Below are positions 27,910 through 37,072 of a DNA stretch of 64,000 nucleotides, piece after piece; positions within the stretch are counted from its first letter, which is position 1; every line of letters begins with the position of its first letter. This DNA is from Candidatus Nitrotoga arctica (lineage in GTDB: Bacteria > Pseudomonadota > Gammaproteobacteria > Burkholderiales > Gallionellaceae), in assembly GCF_918378365.1 (NCBI RefSeq), contig NZ_OU912926.1:248001-312000 (forward strand), written 5' to 3'. Under the pieces are notes generated by a model, which ran no database searches, was not told the origin of the DNA, and was given only the letters and a program-made list of their open reading frames with translations. A program made the translations under genes and the position numbers.

Positions 27910-29136
27910 ATGAGTGAGTTACGTCGCGTTGTCGTCACCGGGATTGGTATTGTCTCGCCCGTCGGCAATTGGCCCGGGCCACTGTTTGACAACGTGGCAG
28001 CGGGCCGCTCAGGAATACGTCTGTTACCTGCTGGTGAACAAGCTTCGCCGGTACAGGTTGCCGCCTGGATTGATGCACCCATCGACCATGACAGCAAGGG
28101 TATGCCGCCCGATCGGGTCACGCAACTGGCTTTAGCCGCTGGCCGCTATGCGCTGACGGAAGCAGGCTTGCTTGATCGTCCGGAGTTGCTGATTGATATG
28201 GGCGTTCATCTTGGCACCGGCTCGGGCGCTAGCGCCACCACCGATCAGGCGTTCTATCGCCTGGATAAGGAAAACCGCGACCGCCTTGCTCCGATGACAT
28301 TGCCACGTGCTATAAACAACGCGGCGGCCTCAGAGTTGGCAATCCGTTTTGGCCTAACCGGTGTCAATAATACCTATTCAATTTCCTGCACCTCCTCAAG
28401 CAGCGCCATCGGTGAAGCGCTCCGCGCCATTCGTGATGGCTATAGCGAACGGATACTGGCCGGTGGCAGTGAGGCTTTGCTTACTTATGGTATCTTGCAT
28501 GCTTGGCATGCGCTACGTGCCCTCGCCACCCCTGATGCTCAAGTAGAAGCATCCTGCCGACCCTTTTCGGCTGATCGCAATGGTTTGGTATTGGGTGAGG
28601 GTGCTGCCTTCCTGGTGCTGGAAAGCTTAGCTTCGGCACAGGCTCGTGGTGCGACCATCCTGGCTGAACTGGCTGGCTATGGGGCTTCTTGCGATGCCAC
28701 TCATGTTACTCACCCTTCATCAACTGGACAAGTCAAAGCTATTCGTAATGCGTTAATCGACGCTGGACTCGATCCCGGCGCAATCGACTATGTCAATGCA
28801 CATGGAACCGGAACGCTGGCTGGCGATGCCGTTGAAGCGGAATCATTACGTACGGTCTTTAGCGAGCATTTGCACACCTTGCCGGTTAGCTCGAGCAAAG
28901 CGGTGCATGGTCATCTAATGGGTGCAGGAGGGGCAGCAGAATTGGCCATTGCGATTATCGCCATGCAAAAAAACCTGATTCCACCGACCGCCCACTGCCG
29001 GGTGACCGACCCCGACCTGGGTATCGACGTAGTGGCAGAAGGTATGCGCCAGAAAACCCTGAACGCAGTACTCTCCAACTCCTTCGCGTTTGGCGGCAGC
29101 AATGCCGTGCTTATTGCGCGCAAGTTTGAAGAATGA
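27910..29136 (+). CDS. Beta-ketoacyl-ACP synthase (KAS II/FabF-like)
   Basis: About 408 residues from ATG 27910. Condenses malonyl-ACP with an acyl chain. Thiolase-fold active site Cys in SISCTSSSSAIGEAL, His in VNAHGTGT and His in SSKAVHGHLMGAGG. N-terminal RRVVVTGIGIVSPVG is the FabF-type start. A lone ketosynthase with its own ACP indicates a specialised acyl product (a modified fatty acid, lipid A chain or short polyketide). No ketoreductase or dehydratase is adjacent. Confidence 0.9.
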   Translation: MSELRRVVVTGIGIVSPVGNWPGPLFDNVAAGRSGIRLLPAGEQASPVQVAAWIDAPIDHDSKGMPPDRVTQLALAAGRYALTEAGLLDRPELLIDMGVHLGTGSGASATTDQAFYRLDKENRDRLAPMTLPRAINNAAASELAIRFGLTGVNNTYSISCTSSSSAIGEALRAIRDGYSERILAGGSEALLTYGILHAWHALRALATPDAQVEASCRPFSADRNGLVLGEGAAFLVLESLASAQARGATILAELAGYGASCDATHVTHPSSTGQVKAIRNALIDAGLDPGAIDYVNAHGTGTLAGDAVEAESLRTVFSEHLHTLPVSSSKAVHGHLMGAGGAAELAIAIIAMQKNLIPPTAHCRVTDPDLGIDVVAEGMRQKTLNAVLSNSFAFGGSNAVLIARKFEE

Positions 29137-29226
29137 GCTAATAGATTTTAGTTTGTGCGTGGTTTAGCGATTTTTTGTGATTAAAGCTGTCTGTATATGC
29201 AACATCAATACTGCTAGCCTAGCTCG

Positions 29227-29254
29227 GATGTAGACGACCAAAGTCGTCTACATC
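29227..29254. repeat. 12-bp perfect inverted repeat
   Basis: Arms GATGTAGACGAC and GTCGTCTACATC with a CAAA loop. It lies 90 bases after the ketosynthase stop, against the IS110 left-end remnant; may work as a terminator for the operon or mark a deletion joint. Confidence 0.55.
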
Positions 29255-29271
29255 ACGGAAAGAAAGATACA
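29254..29271 (-). mobile_element. IS110-family left-end remnant
   Basis: On the minus strand, 18 bases equal the left tip of the two IS110 copies at 47262 and 49129 (TGTATCTTTCTTTCCGTG). They follow a REP-type sequence ending in the CT core, exactly as in the complete copies, then the match stops. This looks like the scar of a third insertion. Confidence 0.6.
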
Positions 29272-29303
29272 AGGTTGAGCTTAACGAAATGACGCCCAAC
29301 ATC
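29272..29303 (-). repeat. REP palindrome, degenerate
   Basis: Read on the minus strand: GATGTTGGGCGTC, then ATTTCGTTAAGCTCAACCT. It matches the REP at 47231 and 49098 with several changes and carries the same terminal AACCT. Confidence 0.7.
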
Positions 29304-29460
29304 CTCCATCGTTTATTGCCCACCCCAATCCAGTGCTACCCATTCCTCGCTCAATGTAGTCATGCAATGTTGAATGTGGCCAATCAACAAGACGAATGAC
29401 TCAGCCATGTTGTACTGGTGTAAATCGACGTGCCACGCAAAGATCGATCTCGTCTCGCAC
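29304..29460 (-). pseudogene. REP-associated tyrosine transposase (RAYT), 3' remnant
   Basis: Minus-strand frames give RDEIDL, VIRLVDWPHSTLHDYIERGM and similar; these align with the end of the RAYT gene at 46700-47197 (RDEIDLARPIDYI; TLNGGW) and to DNA there (GGCCACATTCAA, ATTGCATG). The 5' part and catalytic HUH motif are gone. The REP beside it is the expected partner. Confidence 0.55.
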
Positions 29461-29964
29461 ACGGCTTCAGCCTGCGTACCGCGGGGTACGCTGTGCCATG
29501 AACCAGCGTAGCAAGCTGGAACATCTAGTACGTAATAAGGATGGGGAGCTAGTATTAAGCCTGAAAAAACTTTATCGGGTATTTTACGGCTCGTGGGCCA
29601 GCCGTTGATGGCAAAACATGCGTGTTTGTCTACTTAATACCATGATTAATTTATATTAAATATAGAAACCATGAGCTGGTGAGTTGAACACAGGCTTGTC
29701 AGAAAATTTTACATTTGGTCGCCACACGGCGCCTACCCTGTGTAGACCCCATGGGCCTTCCAATGCTGGAAAGGTATATATCACTGAGGTTCTCGACTAA
29801 GAGTGTGACATCTGGCGCGTATCTTGCTTCATTAGACGACACGCTCGTGCCTTCATAGCAATATGCCGGTGCCTGTGTGGTCTGACAAGGGGATTCAGGC
29901 TAGTCATACAACCAGCCGTGCCGAATATTCTTTGGCACGGCTAATAATAAAAAGGGGAGCGCAC
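29461..29964. other. Gene-free stretch before the PEP-CTERM gene
   Basis: About 500 bases. No family recognised. Short frames (one encoding SKLEHLVRNKDGELVLSL) are present without a ribosome site and may be debris. Ends with AAAGGGGAG, the ribosome site of the next gene. Confidence 0.5.
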
Positions 29965-30912
29965 GTGAAAAAAATAAATCGAATCAAATGTATGTTGGCC
30001 GCCACAGTATTTTTCAGCGCAGCGCCGGCTTGCGCAATGACAATCACCGCTGATTATTCATCGCTTGGCACCGTCTACCAAGATGGGGGCGGCGTGCTGT
30101 CTAATACGCTGGGTGGGACCGATGTGACCGACATTTTCAAGTCCAACGTGCAGACCTCCCTCAACTATTGGCAAAACGCCATTCTCCTTAATAGCTGGAA
30201 CATGACGATTAGTTTCAAGCTCGATAATCTATCTGCGCTTAGCGCTGCCGGCATTTCGCAGCTCGACTCCTTTGATGGAAACACCCGCCCCCTCACTACG
30301 ACCATCAGGGTGGATAGTAGTGCGACTCCCTTCTATATCGATCCGACGCCTGCCGACAATAGCGAATTTACACTCGCTGATTTTACGATCTTGTCGGGTA
30401 CAGTCAATTCGGGCCGGTTTGGCGCTGCTGTGGGTACGCCAGCCAACAGGAGATACGACCTGCTTTCTTTGATTCTCCACGAGATGGAGCATGCACTGGG
30501 GTTTGATGCCAGTAATGCGAGTAATACTCGCTATACTTCCGTGATTAACGGAGCCGGAGATATTCTAACCGTGCCGACGTTGGTTAGTGGGTTGGGGTCT
30601 CCGTTTGATATTCCTGTCATCGGGACGCATATAGATGGCACAGCCAATGGCGGCATTTTCAACAACACGTCCCTTGCTCTTCCTGGTTTTAACTTTGGCG
30701 AGCGCGCTTTGCTTTCCGGCGTTGACATTTTCGCGATCTGCACCATCGAAGGCTGTGACGCCAGTCAGTTGAACACGAATCCCTCAGCCGTTCTGCGATC
30801 GGTAGACGTGAGTCCTTCAGCCGTTCCAGAACCGGACATCTTGTTGCTGATGTCGGTCGCCGGACTGGGCATGATAGGCATGGTTCGCAGGCGCAGGCAG
30901 TTGCGCTCCTGA
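29965..30912 (+). CDS. PEP-CTERM-anchored zinc metalloprotease-like protein
   Basis: About 315 residues from a GTG at 29965 preceded by AAAGGGGAG. Signal peptide KKINRIKCMLAATVFFSAAPACA. Zinc motif H172-E-M-E-H176-ALGF (HExxHxxGF). The C-terminus is the PEP-CTERM sorting signal VPEPDILLLMSVAGLGMIG plus MVRRRRQ, so it is expected to be processed by an exosortase and placed in the outer surface or exopolysaccharide matrix. Its substrate is unknown. A small secreted protein gene starts 2 bases after its stop. Confidence 0.85.
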   Translation: MKKINRIKCMLAATVFFSAAPACAMTITADYSSLGTVYQDGGGVLSNTLGGTDVTDIFKSNVQTSLNYWQNAILLNSWNMTISFKLDNLSALSAAGISQLDSFDGNTRPLTTTIRVDSSATPFYIDPTPADNSEFTLADFTILSGTVNSGRFGAAVGTPANRRYDLLSLILHEMEHALGFDASNASNTRYTSVINGAGDILTVPTLVSGLGSPFDIPVIGTHIDGTANGGIFNNTSLALPGFNFGERALLSGVDIFAICTIEGCDASQLNTNPSAVLRSVDVSPSAVPEPDILLLMSVAGLGMIGMVRRRRQLRS

Positions 30913-30914
30913 GC

Positions 30915-31334
30915 ATGAGCAAGCACGGCATGATCCAGGCGGCACGCGCTTTTCTGTTTTTCACGCTGGCAGGTGTGATGATGCCCACTCAATGCGCCAA
31001 CGTTTCCGTTCAGATCCTAAATCCGGATGAGCATACAGCCATCCGGGTTTTTCTTGATCGCAAAGTGATCTATGAAGGTACGCCCACGCGGGCTTCGCTT
31101 GGCGTGCATGGAGTATTGTCGATAGTCGCCGGAACCTTCGAATTGAGCGGCAAAGGGCGTCACGTCCTCGTTGCTGAAGTCCCGTCCGGACAGACCAAAG
31201 CCCAATTCGAATGGATACCGCAAAACGACCCCAGTCCGTGGGTCGTCATTCGCTACTATCCCGGCCGACCGGAGCCAGGAGAGCCTTCATTCTTCACGTT
31301 TTCCCTGCAAGGGGACGCCTACAGGTTGAGATGA
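30915..31334 (+). CDS. Small exported protein of unknown function
   Basis: 139 residues. N-terminal signal peptide (AARAFLFFTLAGVMMPTQCA) then a small all-beta domain with AIRVFLDRKVIYEGTP and PSPWVVIRYYPGRPEPGEP. The gene starts 2 bases after the PEP-CTERM protease stop, so the two are probably an operon; it could be a substrate, inhibitor or chaperone of the protease. Family not recognised. Confidence 0.7.
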   Translation: MSKHGMIQAARAFLFFTLAGVMMPTQCANVSVQILNPDEHTAIRVFLDRKVIYEGTPTRASLGVHGVLSIVAGTFELSGKGRHVLVAEVPSGQTKAQFEWIPQNDPSPWVVIRYYPGRPEPGEPSFFTFSLQGDAYRLR

Positions 31335-31394
31335 TGCGCTCGGGTTCATCGTGCGCATATGGTGAAGCCAAATATCTCACCGCTCACCATACTA

Positions 31395-31420
31395 TTGGGC
31401 TTCATTTCATTCAGCCTACC
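31395..31420 (+). repeat. REP-type palindrome (short form)
   Basis: TTGGGCTTCATTTCATTC then AGCCTACC, the same repeat family as at 47231 and 49098, with four bases (CCAA) missing in the right arm, and not interrupted by an IS. It ends CTACC, showing what follows the CT core when no element is present. Confidence 0.7.
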
Positions 31421-31459
31421 TATCGAGTTAACCTAATTCGTTAGGCCGCATTGGTTAGA

Positions 31460-32461
31460 TTATGAGTTAGGAAGAAGTTTGATGATATCTGATGACTGGA
31501 AGTGACCTTTGCCAGCTCGCACTATGCCCCCTTGCACTTCTTCTTTCGAGGCCTCCAGGATGAAGCGCTTTGGAGGAGCCCCAAGCACTCCAAGGGTGCA
31601 CTCAAATCTAATTGCACGAGGCTCGGCGATTGGAATTTCTATGACAACGTCGCACATGTGCTCAGTCGCTCCAGGTGTGAGCAGGAAGCCTTCAGAGGAG
31701 AGCACACTGAAGTTTGGAAGCGGGCCGCGTCGCACAAAAAAGTGCTGTGGGTCGGAAGTTTTGACAGTGAGGTGGTTCTGGGGGAAGTCCCCGATAAAAG
31801 CCGACAAGTAAGGCCTTTCGCCCACCACAGCGCCTAGATTGACGGTAACGAATCCGAAAGTAATGATTAAATAACCAGGGTTGGATTCTAGGCGAGTTGG
31901 GTGGAAGATTAGATTCAGGTCTGCGTTCGGCTGAGGGGCTCTTCCGAACATCCCCGCAAGGACATCGTGTGGCACGAAACCAAAGTCCGACCCGGTACGA
32001 ACGTGATAGTGTTTTGTCTCCAGAGAGCGAATTGGGCCGATGAGTGATTGCGGCACATATACGACAACATATCCAACTGGGCTCTTTCCAGGTTCTTCAA
32101 AGAAAAGTACCTGAACCCCTGGGTGTGCCGGAACCGTGGTGCGAGAAATGGCAGACTGAAGCTTTGTGTTGAATCCACCGGCATCAAGCAGTGGGTGTTT
32201 TGTAGCTACTTCATTGCCCGTTGTGTCGCGACGACAGTCAACTCCCCATACAACAACACCACCGGAAGAGTTCGCAAACCCGGAAATAGCCTTCGACAGA
32301 TTCTTGTTGTCTTCCGGCGCCAAGTTCTTGGCTTCGCCGTCTTGGGGTGATCGCTTGAAATCCAGGAATAAAGACTCGGGCTCACGATCGGCTATGAGCA
32401 GATCTAGAGCGGCACATTTGCCTACGCGGAGGCGTTCAAAGAGGTCATGTGCGCGGGACAT
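31460..32461 (-). CDS. Schlafen/AlbA_2 domain ATP-binding protein
   Basis: 333 residues. The N-terminal half carries the AlbA_2 (Schlafen) pattern: ESLFLDFKR, then DNKNLSKAISGFANSSGGVVVWGV, KLQSAISRTTVPAHPGVQ, and YVVVYVPQS. The C-terminal half is a beta-rich domain not recognised. Such proteins are found in defence islands and as nucleic-acid-binding regulators; no nuclease or toxin partner is adjacent. It stands alone, with a REP on its 3' side. Confidence 0.75.
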   Translation of the reverse strand: MSRAHDLFERLRVGKCAALDLLIADREPESLFLDFKRSPQDGEAKNLAPEDNKNLSKAISGFANSSGGVVVWGVDCRRDTTGNEVATKHPLLDAGGFNTKLQSAISRTTVPAHPGVQVLFFEEPGKSPVGYVVVYVPQSLIGPIRSLETKHYHVRTGSDFGFVPHDVLAGMFGRAPQPNADLNLIFHPTRLESNPGYLIITFGFVTVNLGAVVGERPYLSAFIGDFPQNHLTVKTSDPQHFFVRRGPLPNFSVLSSEGFLLTPGATEHMCDVVIEIPIAEPRAIRFECTLGVLGAPPKRFILEASKEEVQGGIVRAGKGHFQSSDIIKLLPNS

Positions 32462-32783
32462 TACGCGTAACTAAAATGAGTTAGTTTTAACATTGGGGCA
32501 CTTTCTTTCGGAATTTTTCAAGCTTCTGCACTGCGCAACTTCCCATCATGTAGTGTACCGCGAAATGCTGATTTATAAAGATGTCCAATAGCTTGGAGAC
32601 CTTAAAGAAGGGAGCTTCTCTGCGCCACGTAGTATCATGATAATGTGTTTTTAACCGAACCCGTCCTATGGACGGGCAATGATTCCCAGATGCTCCATTT
32701 GCCGGAAATAAGTCACTTTTTAAATGACGATAGCGTGGTCTGAAAGTCTGGTAGCTAAACAGGATTTATAAAAGTAGTCATAA
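32462..32783. other. Gene-free stretch upstream of mltA
   Basis: About 320 bases between the divergent Schlafen gene and mltA. No open frame or structured RNA recognised; should contain both promoters. Confidence 0.5.
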
Positions 32784-34004
32784 ATGAAGAAACATAATAT
32801 TGAAATAAATAAAAAATGGTTCGTTTTGATTCTGAGTGTAGTCCTTACCGCGTGCTCTACTGTATCCAAACCACCCGTTGCACCACGTCCTCAACCAGTT
32901 GTGTTGCCTCCCAAAGTGGTCCCAGCACCCGTAGCAGGGTTGCCTGCTCCGTTGTTTATAGTGAGTAAGTGGGAGATGTTGCCGGATTGGCAAGCTCTCG
33001 ACCTTGCACCCTCCCACATTGCATTTCTGCAAAGCTGTCGTGTGCTGAAAAGCAAGCCGCACTGGCAGGAGGTATGTGTTCAGGCCGAACAATTGGGGGT
33101 TGATGACAATGTTGCGCTACGTGCATTTTATGAAGAATGGTTTACTCCTCATCAACTGCTAAACCCGGACGGCAGCAAGCAGGGAATGATTACCGGTTAT
33201 TACGAGCCTTTGCTCAAGGGCAGTCGTTTCAAGACACCGCGCTTCCAATATCCTCTATATGCCGCGCCAAATGATTTGCTCACGATCGACCTGGGCGGAG
33301 TCTATCCGCAACTTAAAGACCTGCGCCTGCGCGGCCGCTTACAGGGCAAACGCATCGTGCCCTACTACAACCGTGCAGAAATTGATGCCGGAGCCGGTGC
33401 AGGCACGTTTCTGGGGAACGAATTGTTCTGGGTGGAGAATGAAATTGAGCTATTTTTTCTGCAAATACAAGGGTCTGGACGCATTGAATTACCGGATGGA
33501 CAGCAGGTGAAAGTTGGCTATGCCGACCAAAATGGCCACCCTTATATGTCCATCGGCAAGAAGCTGGTTGAAGCAGGCGAACTTAAGCTCGAAGAAGCTT
33601 CCATGCAGGGCATTAAGGCATGGGCCGAGAAAAACCCGGATAAAATTAACAGATTACTGGAGCAGAATCCCAGCTATGTATTTTTACGCGAATTGCCGGA
33701 TAGTTTGTCTGCACCATTGGGTGCGCTGGGTGTGCCACTGACCAATGAATACAGTATTGCTGTAGATCCGCGCACCATCCCGCTGGGCGCGCCGGTTTTT
33801 CTTGCTACGACCTATCCCAATGATAGCGCGCCACTTAACCGCCTGATGCTGGCGCAAGATACGGGCGGGGCCATCAAGGGTGCAGTGCGCGCGGATTTTT
33901 TCTGGGGTTTTGGCGAATCTGCGGGAGCGCAGGCGGGCAAGATGAAACAACAGGGACGGCTATGGGTGCTATTTCCGAAAGGCGGGGAGCCGATGTTGAA
34001 TTGA
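32784..34004 (+). CDS. mltA: Membrane-bound lytic murein transglycosylase A
   Basis: 406 residues. Lipoprotein signal with lipobox LTAC (Cys about 24), then a proline-rich linker. MltA domain: GMITGYYEPLLKGS, then FFLQIQGSGRIELPDG; and the 3D domain at the C-terminus with LAQDTGGAIKGAVRADFFWG, whose Asp residues are catalytic in the family. Cleaves glycan strands of peptidoglycan from the outer membrane. Complete. Confidence 0.95.
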   Translation: MKKHNIEINKKWFVLILSVVLTACSTVSKPPVAPRPQPVVLPPKVVPAPVAGLPAPLFIVSKWEMLPDWQALDLAPSHIAFLQSCRVLKSKPHWQEVCVQAEQLGVDDNVALRAFYEEWFTPHQLLNPDGSKQGMITGYYEPLLKGSRFKTPRFQYPLYAAPNDLLTIDLGGVYPQLKDLRLRGRLQGKRIVPYYNRAEIDAGAGAGTFLGNELFWVENEIELFFLQIQGSGRIELPDGQQVKVGYADQNGHPYMSIGKKLVEAGELKLEEASMQGIKAWAEKNPDKINRLLEQNPSYVFLRELPDSLSAPLGALGVPLTNEYSIAVDPRTIPLGAPVFLATTYPNDSAPLNRLMLAQDTGGAIKGAVRADFFWGFGESAGAQAGKMKQQGRLWVLFPKGGEPMLN

Positions 34005-34153
34005 GGATCAATTCAAGTTTGAAGTACAACAGCATTTACTTATGAATACGTCTGCTCAAGGCTCCTGTTATGAGTGAACTGTTGCATATCAGTCTATGGC
34101 ATGTTCGCCTGTAGTCAAACATTCGAAAATGTATTGCAGGCTATGCAAATCAT

Positions 34154-34762
34154 CTATTCGTTATCCATACTTTCATTTAGCAACCGCTTCACCGCTGCTA
34201 TATCCGCTTGCCTTCCGATCTTCCGGCTACCACTGTGCCTTGCATTTTCAGGCAGTACCGCAATATTCACCGGCACACCCGTTTCAGTTTTCAGCGTAAA
34301 GCTGGGTACAGTTTGTTGCCTGCCCGTCAGATATACGGACCATTCACCGCCTTCAAAAGGCAAATTGTGCTTGAGCAGGAACATCATCATCGCCTTTTCG
34401 TCATCAGAGTAAACCAAAAGGTTAATGTCGGATTGCTCACCTGCCGTGCCCTTCAACACCGAGCCGGTGAGGAAAGGGTGAAATGGCTCTAATAACTGCA
34501 TAGCGGCGAGCGCCTGCTGGCGTAATTGGTGCAGGACGAGGGGATGGCTTTCACTTTGATAGAGGGCACGGAAGCTACGCAACGCCATTTCAACTTCATC
34601 ATTGCTAGGCAGGTGCTGAGTGTCTTCTGCGCCTAATTGTTTGGCGGCCTTGCGTTTGGCAAACGCATAATCGGTAATGCCACCTTCGGCCATTAGACGC
34701 GCGGCGTGATGCGCGAGCTGTTCACGCATCAGGTCACGCCGATGTAAACGATCTTTACTCAT
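34154..34762 (-). CDS. Nucleotidyltransferase-like protein
   Basis: 202 residues. After a helical N-terminus (MREQLAHHAARLMAEGGITDYAFAKRKAAKQLG) comes LTGSVLKGTAGEQSDINLLVYSDD, which resembles the GS-x-G-x-SDIDL motif of the polymerase-beta fold. The last metal Asp pair is only partly visible. The gene starts 7 bases after the mrcA stop. Found as an uncharacterised conserved protein in betaproteobacteria; substrate unknown. Confidence 0.75.
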   Translation of the reverse strand: MSKDRLHRRDLMREQLAHHAARLMAEGGITDYAFAKRKAAKQLGAEDTQHLPSNDEVEMALRSFRALYQSESHPLVLHQLRQQALAAMQLLEPFHPFLTGSVLKGTAGEQSDINLLVYSDDEKAMMMFLLKHNLPFEGGEWSVYLTGRQQTVPSFTLKTETGVPVNIAVLPENARHSGSRKIGRQADIAAVKRLLNESMDNE

Positions 34763-34768
34763 GTCAAA

Positions 34769-37072
34769 TTAAAATATGTGATCGATGATTGTTTCGATAA
34801 GCGACTTTTCCGGTGGCGGGACGGGTTTCTCTGGCGGTAAATTTTCTGTGTAAAAATATTCCACTAAATCGCCCGCCTCATCCCGCAGTCCCTCATTGTT
34901 AATGCGCGCAGCCACCATATTTTCCGGCATGGTGTAGGTGACTTCAGGCACTTTTTTAAGTATTTTTCCCATGTAGTCCATCCAAATGGGTAATGCAGCC
35001 CCACCTCCGGTTTCTCTTTCGCCGAGACTGCGCGGGTTGTCGAAACCCACCCAGGTAATTCCTACTACTGTGGGATGGAAGCCGCTGAACCAGGCATCCA
35101 TCGAATCGTTGGTCGTGCCGGTCTTGCCCGCTAAATCATGGCGACCCAGTTGCATGGCGCGGAAGGCAGTGCCGTGTTGCACCACGCCTTGCATCATGTT
35201 TACCATGGTGTAGGCATTACGTACGTCTATAACTTGCTGGGCGTTTTCTCCGGCCACAACGGGCGCGGCTTGATGTAGTACTTTGCCATTGCTGTCCTCA
35301 ATGCGCTGGATGAAATAGGGGGCGATGCGGAAGCCGCCATTGGCGAAGACGGAGTAACCCGTCAACATTTGCATAGGCGTTACCGAGCCGGCCCCTAATG
35401 CCATAGTAAGGTAAGGAGGGTGCTTGGCTGCGTCGAAGCCAAACTTCGTGATGTAATCTTGTGCGTATTGCGGTGTGATAGTTTGCAGGATGCGGATAGA
35501 AACCATGTTTTTGGATTTGATAAGCGCTTGTCTCATGCGCATAGGACCTTCAAATACCCCATCGTAGTTTTTCGGTTCCCACGCTTCGCTACCAGTCACT
35601 GCCGCATCAATCACTAAGGGTGCGTCGTCAATAACGGTGGCAGGGGTCAGACCTTTTTCCAATGCGGCGGAATAAATGAATGGTTTGAAGCTGGAGCCGG
35701 GTTGTCGCCAAGCCTGAGTTACATGGTTAAATTGGTTGCGATTGAAGTCGAAGCCACCTACCAGAGCGTAGATCGCACCATTGCGCGGACTGGCCGAAAC
35801 GAAAGCTGCTTCCACTTGCGGTAATTGGACAATTTTCCAAATATTTTTTTCGTCCTTCTGGACGTGGATGAGTGAACCAACACGTAAGCGCTTATTCAGT
35901 GCAGTCTTGTTGCCCATATAGGGCTGAGCAAATTTCAGTCCTTCACCGCTAATTTTGGCAATTGCCCCTCCCTTACTGTAAGCGCGGATGCCTTTGGGAT
36001 TTGCTTCAATTACCACGGCGGGAATCATGTCATCACTATCAGCAATATCCTGTAGCGCTTCTTCCAACTCTTCCTCAGTATTTCCTTTCTGTAGATCGAT
36101 ATAGCCTTCCGGGCCGCGGTAACCATGGCGTCGGTCATATTCCAACACACCTTTGCGCAGCGCTTCATAGGCTGTTGCCTGATCTTGCTGACGGATAGTT
36201 GTATAGACCTTGATACCTTGCGTATAGGTGTCATCCTGATAGCGTTTGAATATTTCTTGCCTAACCATTTCTGCCAAATAGTCAGCTTTACCTGAAAATT
36301 CTTGATAGCTGCGTTTCACCATCAGAGGTTGATGCAGTGCCGCTTCTTGTTGCTGGATGTTTATGAAACCCAGCTCATGCATGCGGCGCAGTACGTACGT
36401 TTGGCGCAGTTTGGCACGCTTGGGGTTGACCACCGGGTTGTAAATGGAAGGGGCCTTGGGTAAACCAGCCAGCATAGCAAACTCAGCCACGCCGAGTTGA
36501 TCCAGGCTTTTGCCGAAATAGCCTTGCGCGGCAGCAGCAAAGCCATAGGCCCGTTGGCCCAGATAGATATGATTAATATAAAGCTGGAGGATTTCATCCT
36601 TGCTCAGATTGTGTTCGATCTTGATGGCAAGCAATACTTCGTTAAATTTGCGTGATAATTTCTTCTCTTTAGTCAGGAAAAAATTGCGTGCCACTTGCAT
36701 GGTGATCGTGCTGGCTCCTTGCTTGACGCCGCCTGAGGTGAAATTGTTATACGTGGCGCGCAATACGCCCAGGTAATCTATCCCGCCGTGCTCATAAAAC
36801 CGATCATCTTCCGCGGCGAGGACGGCTTTTTTCATCAAGTCGGGTACTTCGTCAATCTTGACCAGCGCGCGCCGTTCCTCCCCGAATTCGCCGATCAGGA
36901 CCCCCTCCGTGCTATATACACGTAGCGGGATTTTAGGTTTATAGTCGGTCAAGGCTTCAAGCGAGGGCAGCGTTGGGTATACCAGCATTGCCGCAAACAT
37001 CAGCAGCAATAAGGGTGTGATGATAAGGGCGAGGCCAGCAATGACCGGATAGAACCACCAGCGAGAAGTCAT
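34769..37072 (-). CDS. mrcA: Penicillin-binding protein 1A
   Basis: About 767 residues from ATG 37072 (MTSRWWFYPVIAG). Bifunctional peptidoglycan synthase. One N-terminal membrane helix; GT51 transglycosylase with EDDRFYEHGGIDYLG and GASTITMQVARNFFL; an OB-like insertion; transpeptidase with SxxK in GSSFKPFIYSAAL, SxN in SKNMVS and KTGTTND. C-terminal tail proline-rich. The longer open frame to 37144 lacks support. Confidence 0.96.
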   Translation of the reverse strand: MTSRWWFYPVIAGLALIITPLLLLMFAAMLVYPTLPSLEALTDYKPKIPLRVYSTEGVLIGEFGEERRALVKIDEVPDLMKKAVLAAEDDRFYEHGGIDYLGVLRATYNNFTSGGVKQGASTITMQVARNFFLTKEKKLSRKFNEVLLAIKIEHNLSKDEILQLYINHIYLGQRAYGFAAAAQGYFGKSLDQLGVAEFAMLAGLPKAPSIYNPVVNPKRAKLRQTYVLRRMHELGFINIQQQEAALHQPLMVKRSYQEFSGKADYLAEMVRQEIFKRYQDDTYTQGIKVYTTIRQQDQATAYEALRKGVLEYDRRHGYRGPEGYIDLQKGNTEEELEEALQDIADSDDMIPAVVIEANPKGIRAYSKGGAIAKISGEGLKFAQPYMGNKTALNKRLRVGSLIHVQKDEKNIWKIVQLPQVEAAFVSASPRNGAIYALVGGFDFNRNQFNHVTQAWRQPGSSFKPFIYSAALEKGLTPATVIDDAPLVIDAAVTGSEAWEPKNYDGVFEGPMRMRQALIKSKNMVSIRILQTITPQYAQDYITKFGFDAAKHPPYLTMALGAGSVTPMQMLTGYSVFANGGFRIAPYFIQRIEDSNGKVLHQAAPVVAGENAQQVIDVRNAYTMVNMMQGVVQHGTAFRAMQLGRHDLAGKTGTTNDSMDAWFSGFHPTVVGITWVGFDNPRSLGERETGGGAALPIWMDYMGKILKKVPEVTYTMPENMVAARINNEGLRDEAGDLVEYFYTENLPPEKPVPPPEKSLIETIIDHIF

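Noticed and set aside
29493-29608. Short frame with SKLEHLVRNKDGELVLSL
   Set aside because: 36 codons, no ribosome site, in decayed DNA; not enough to call.
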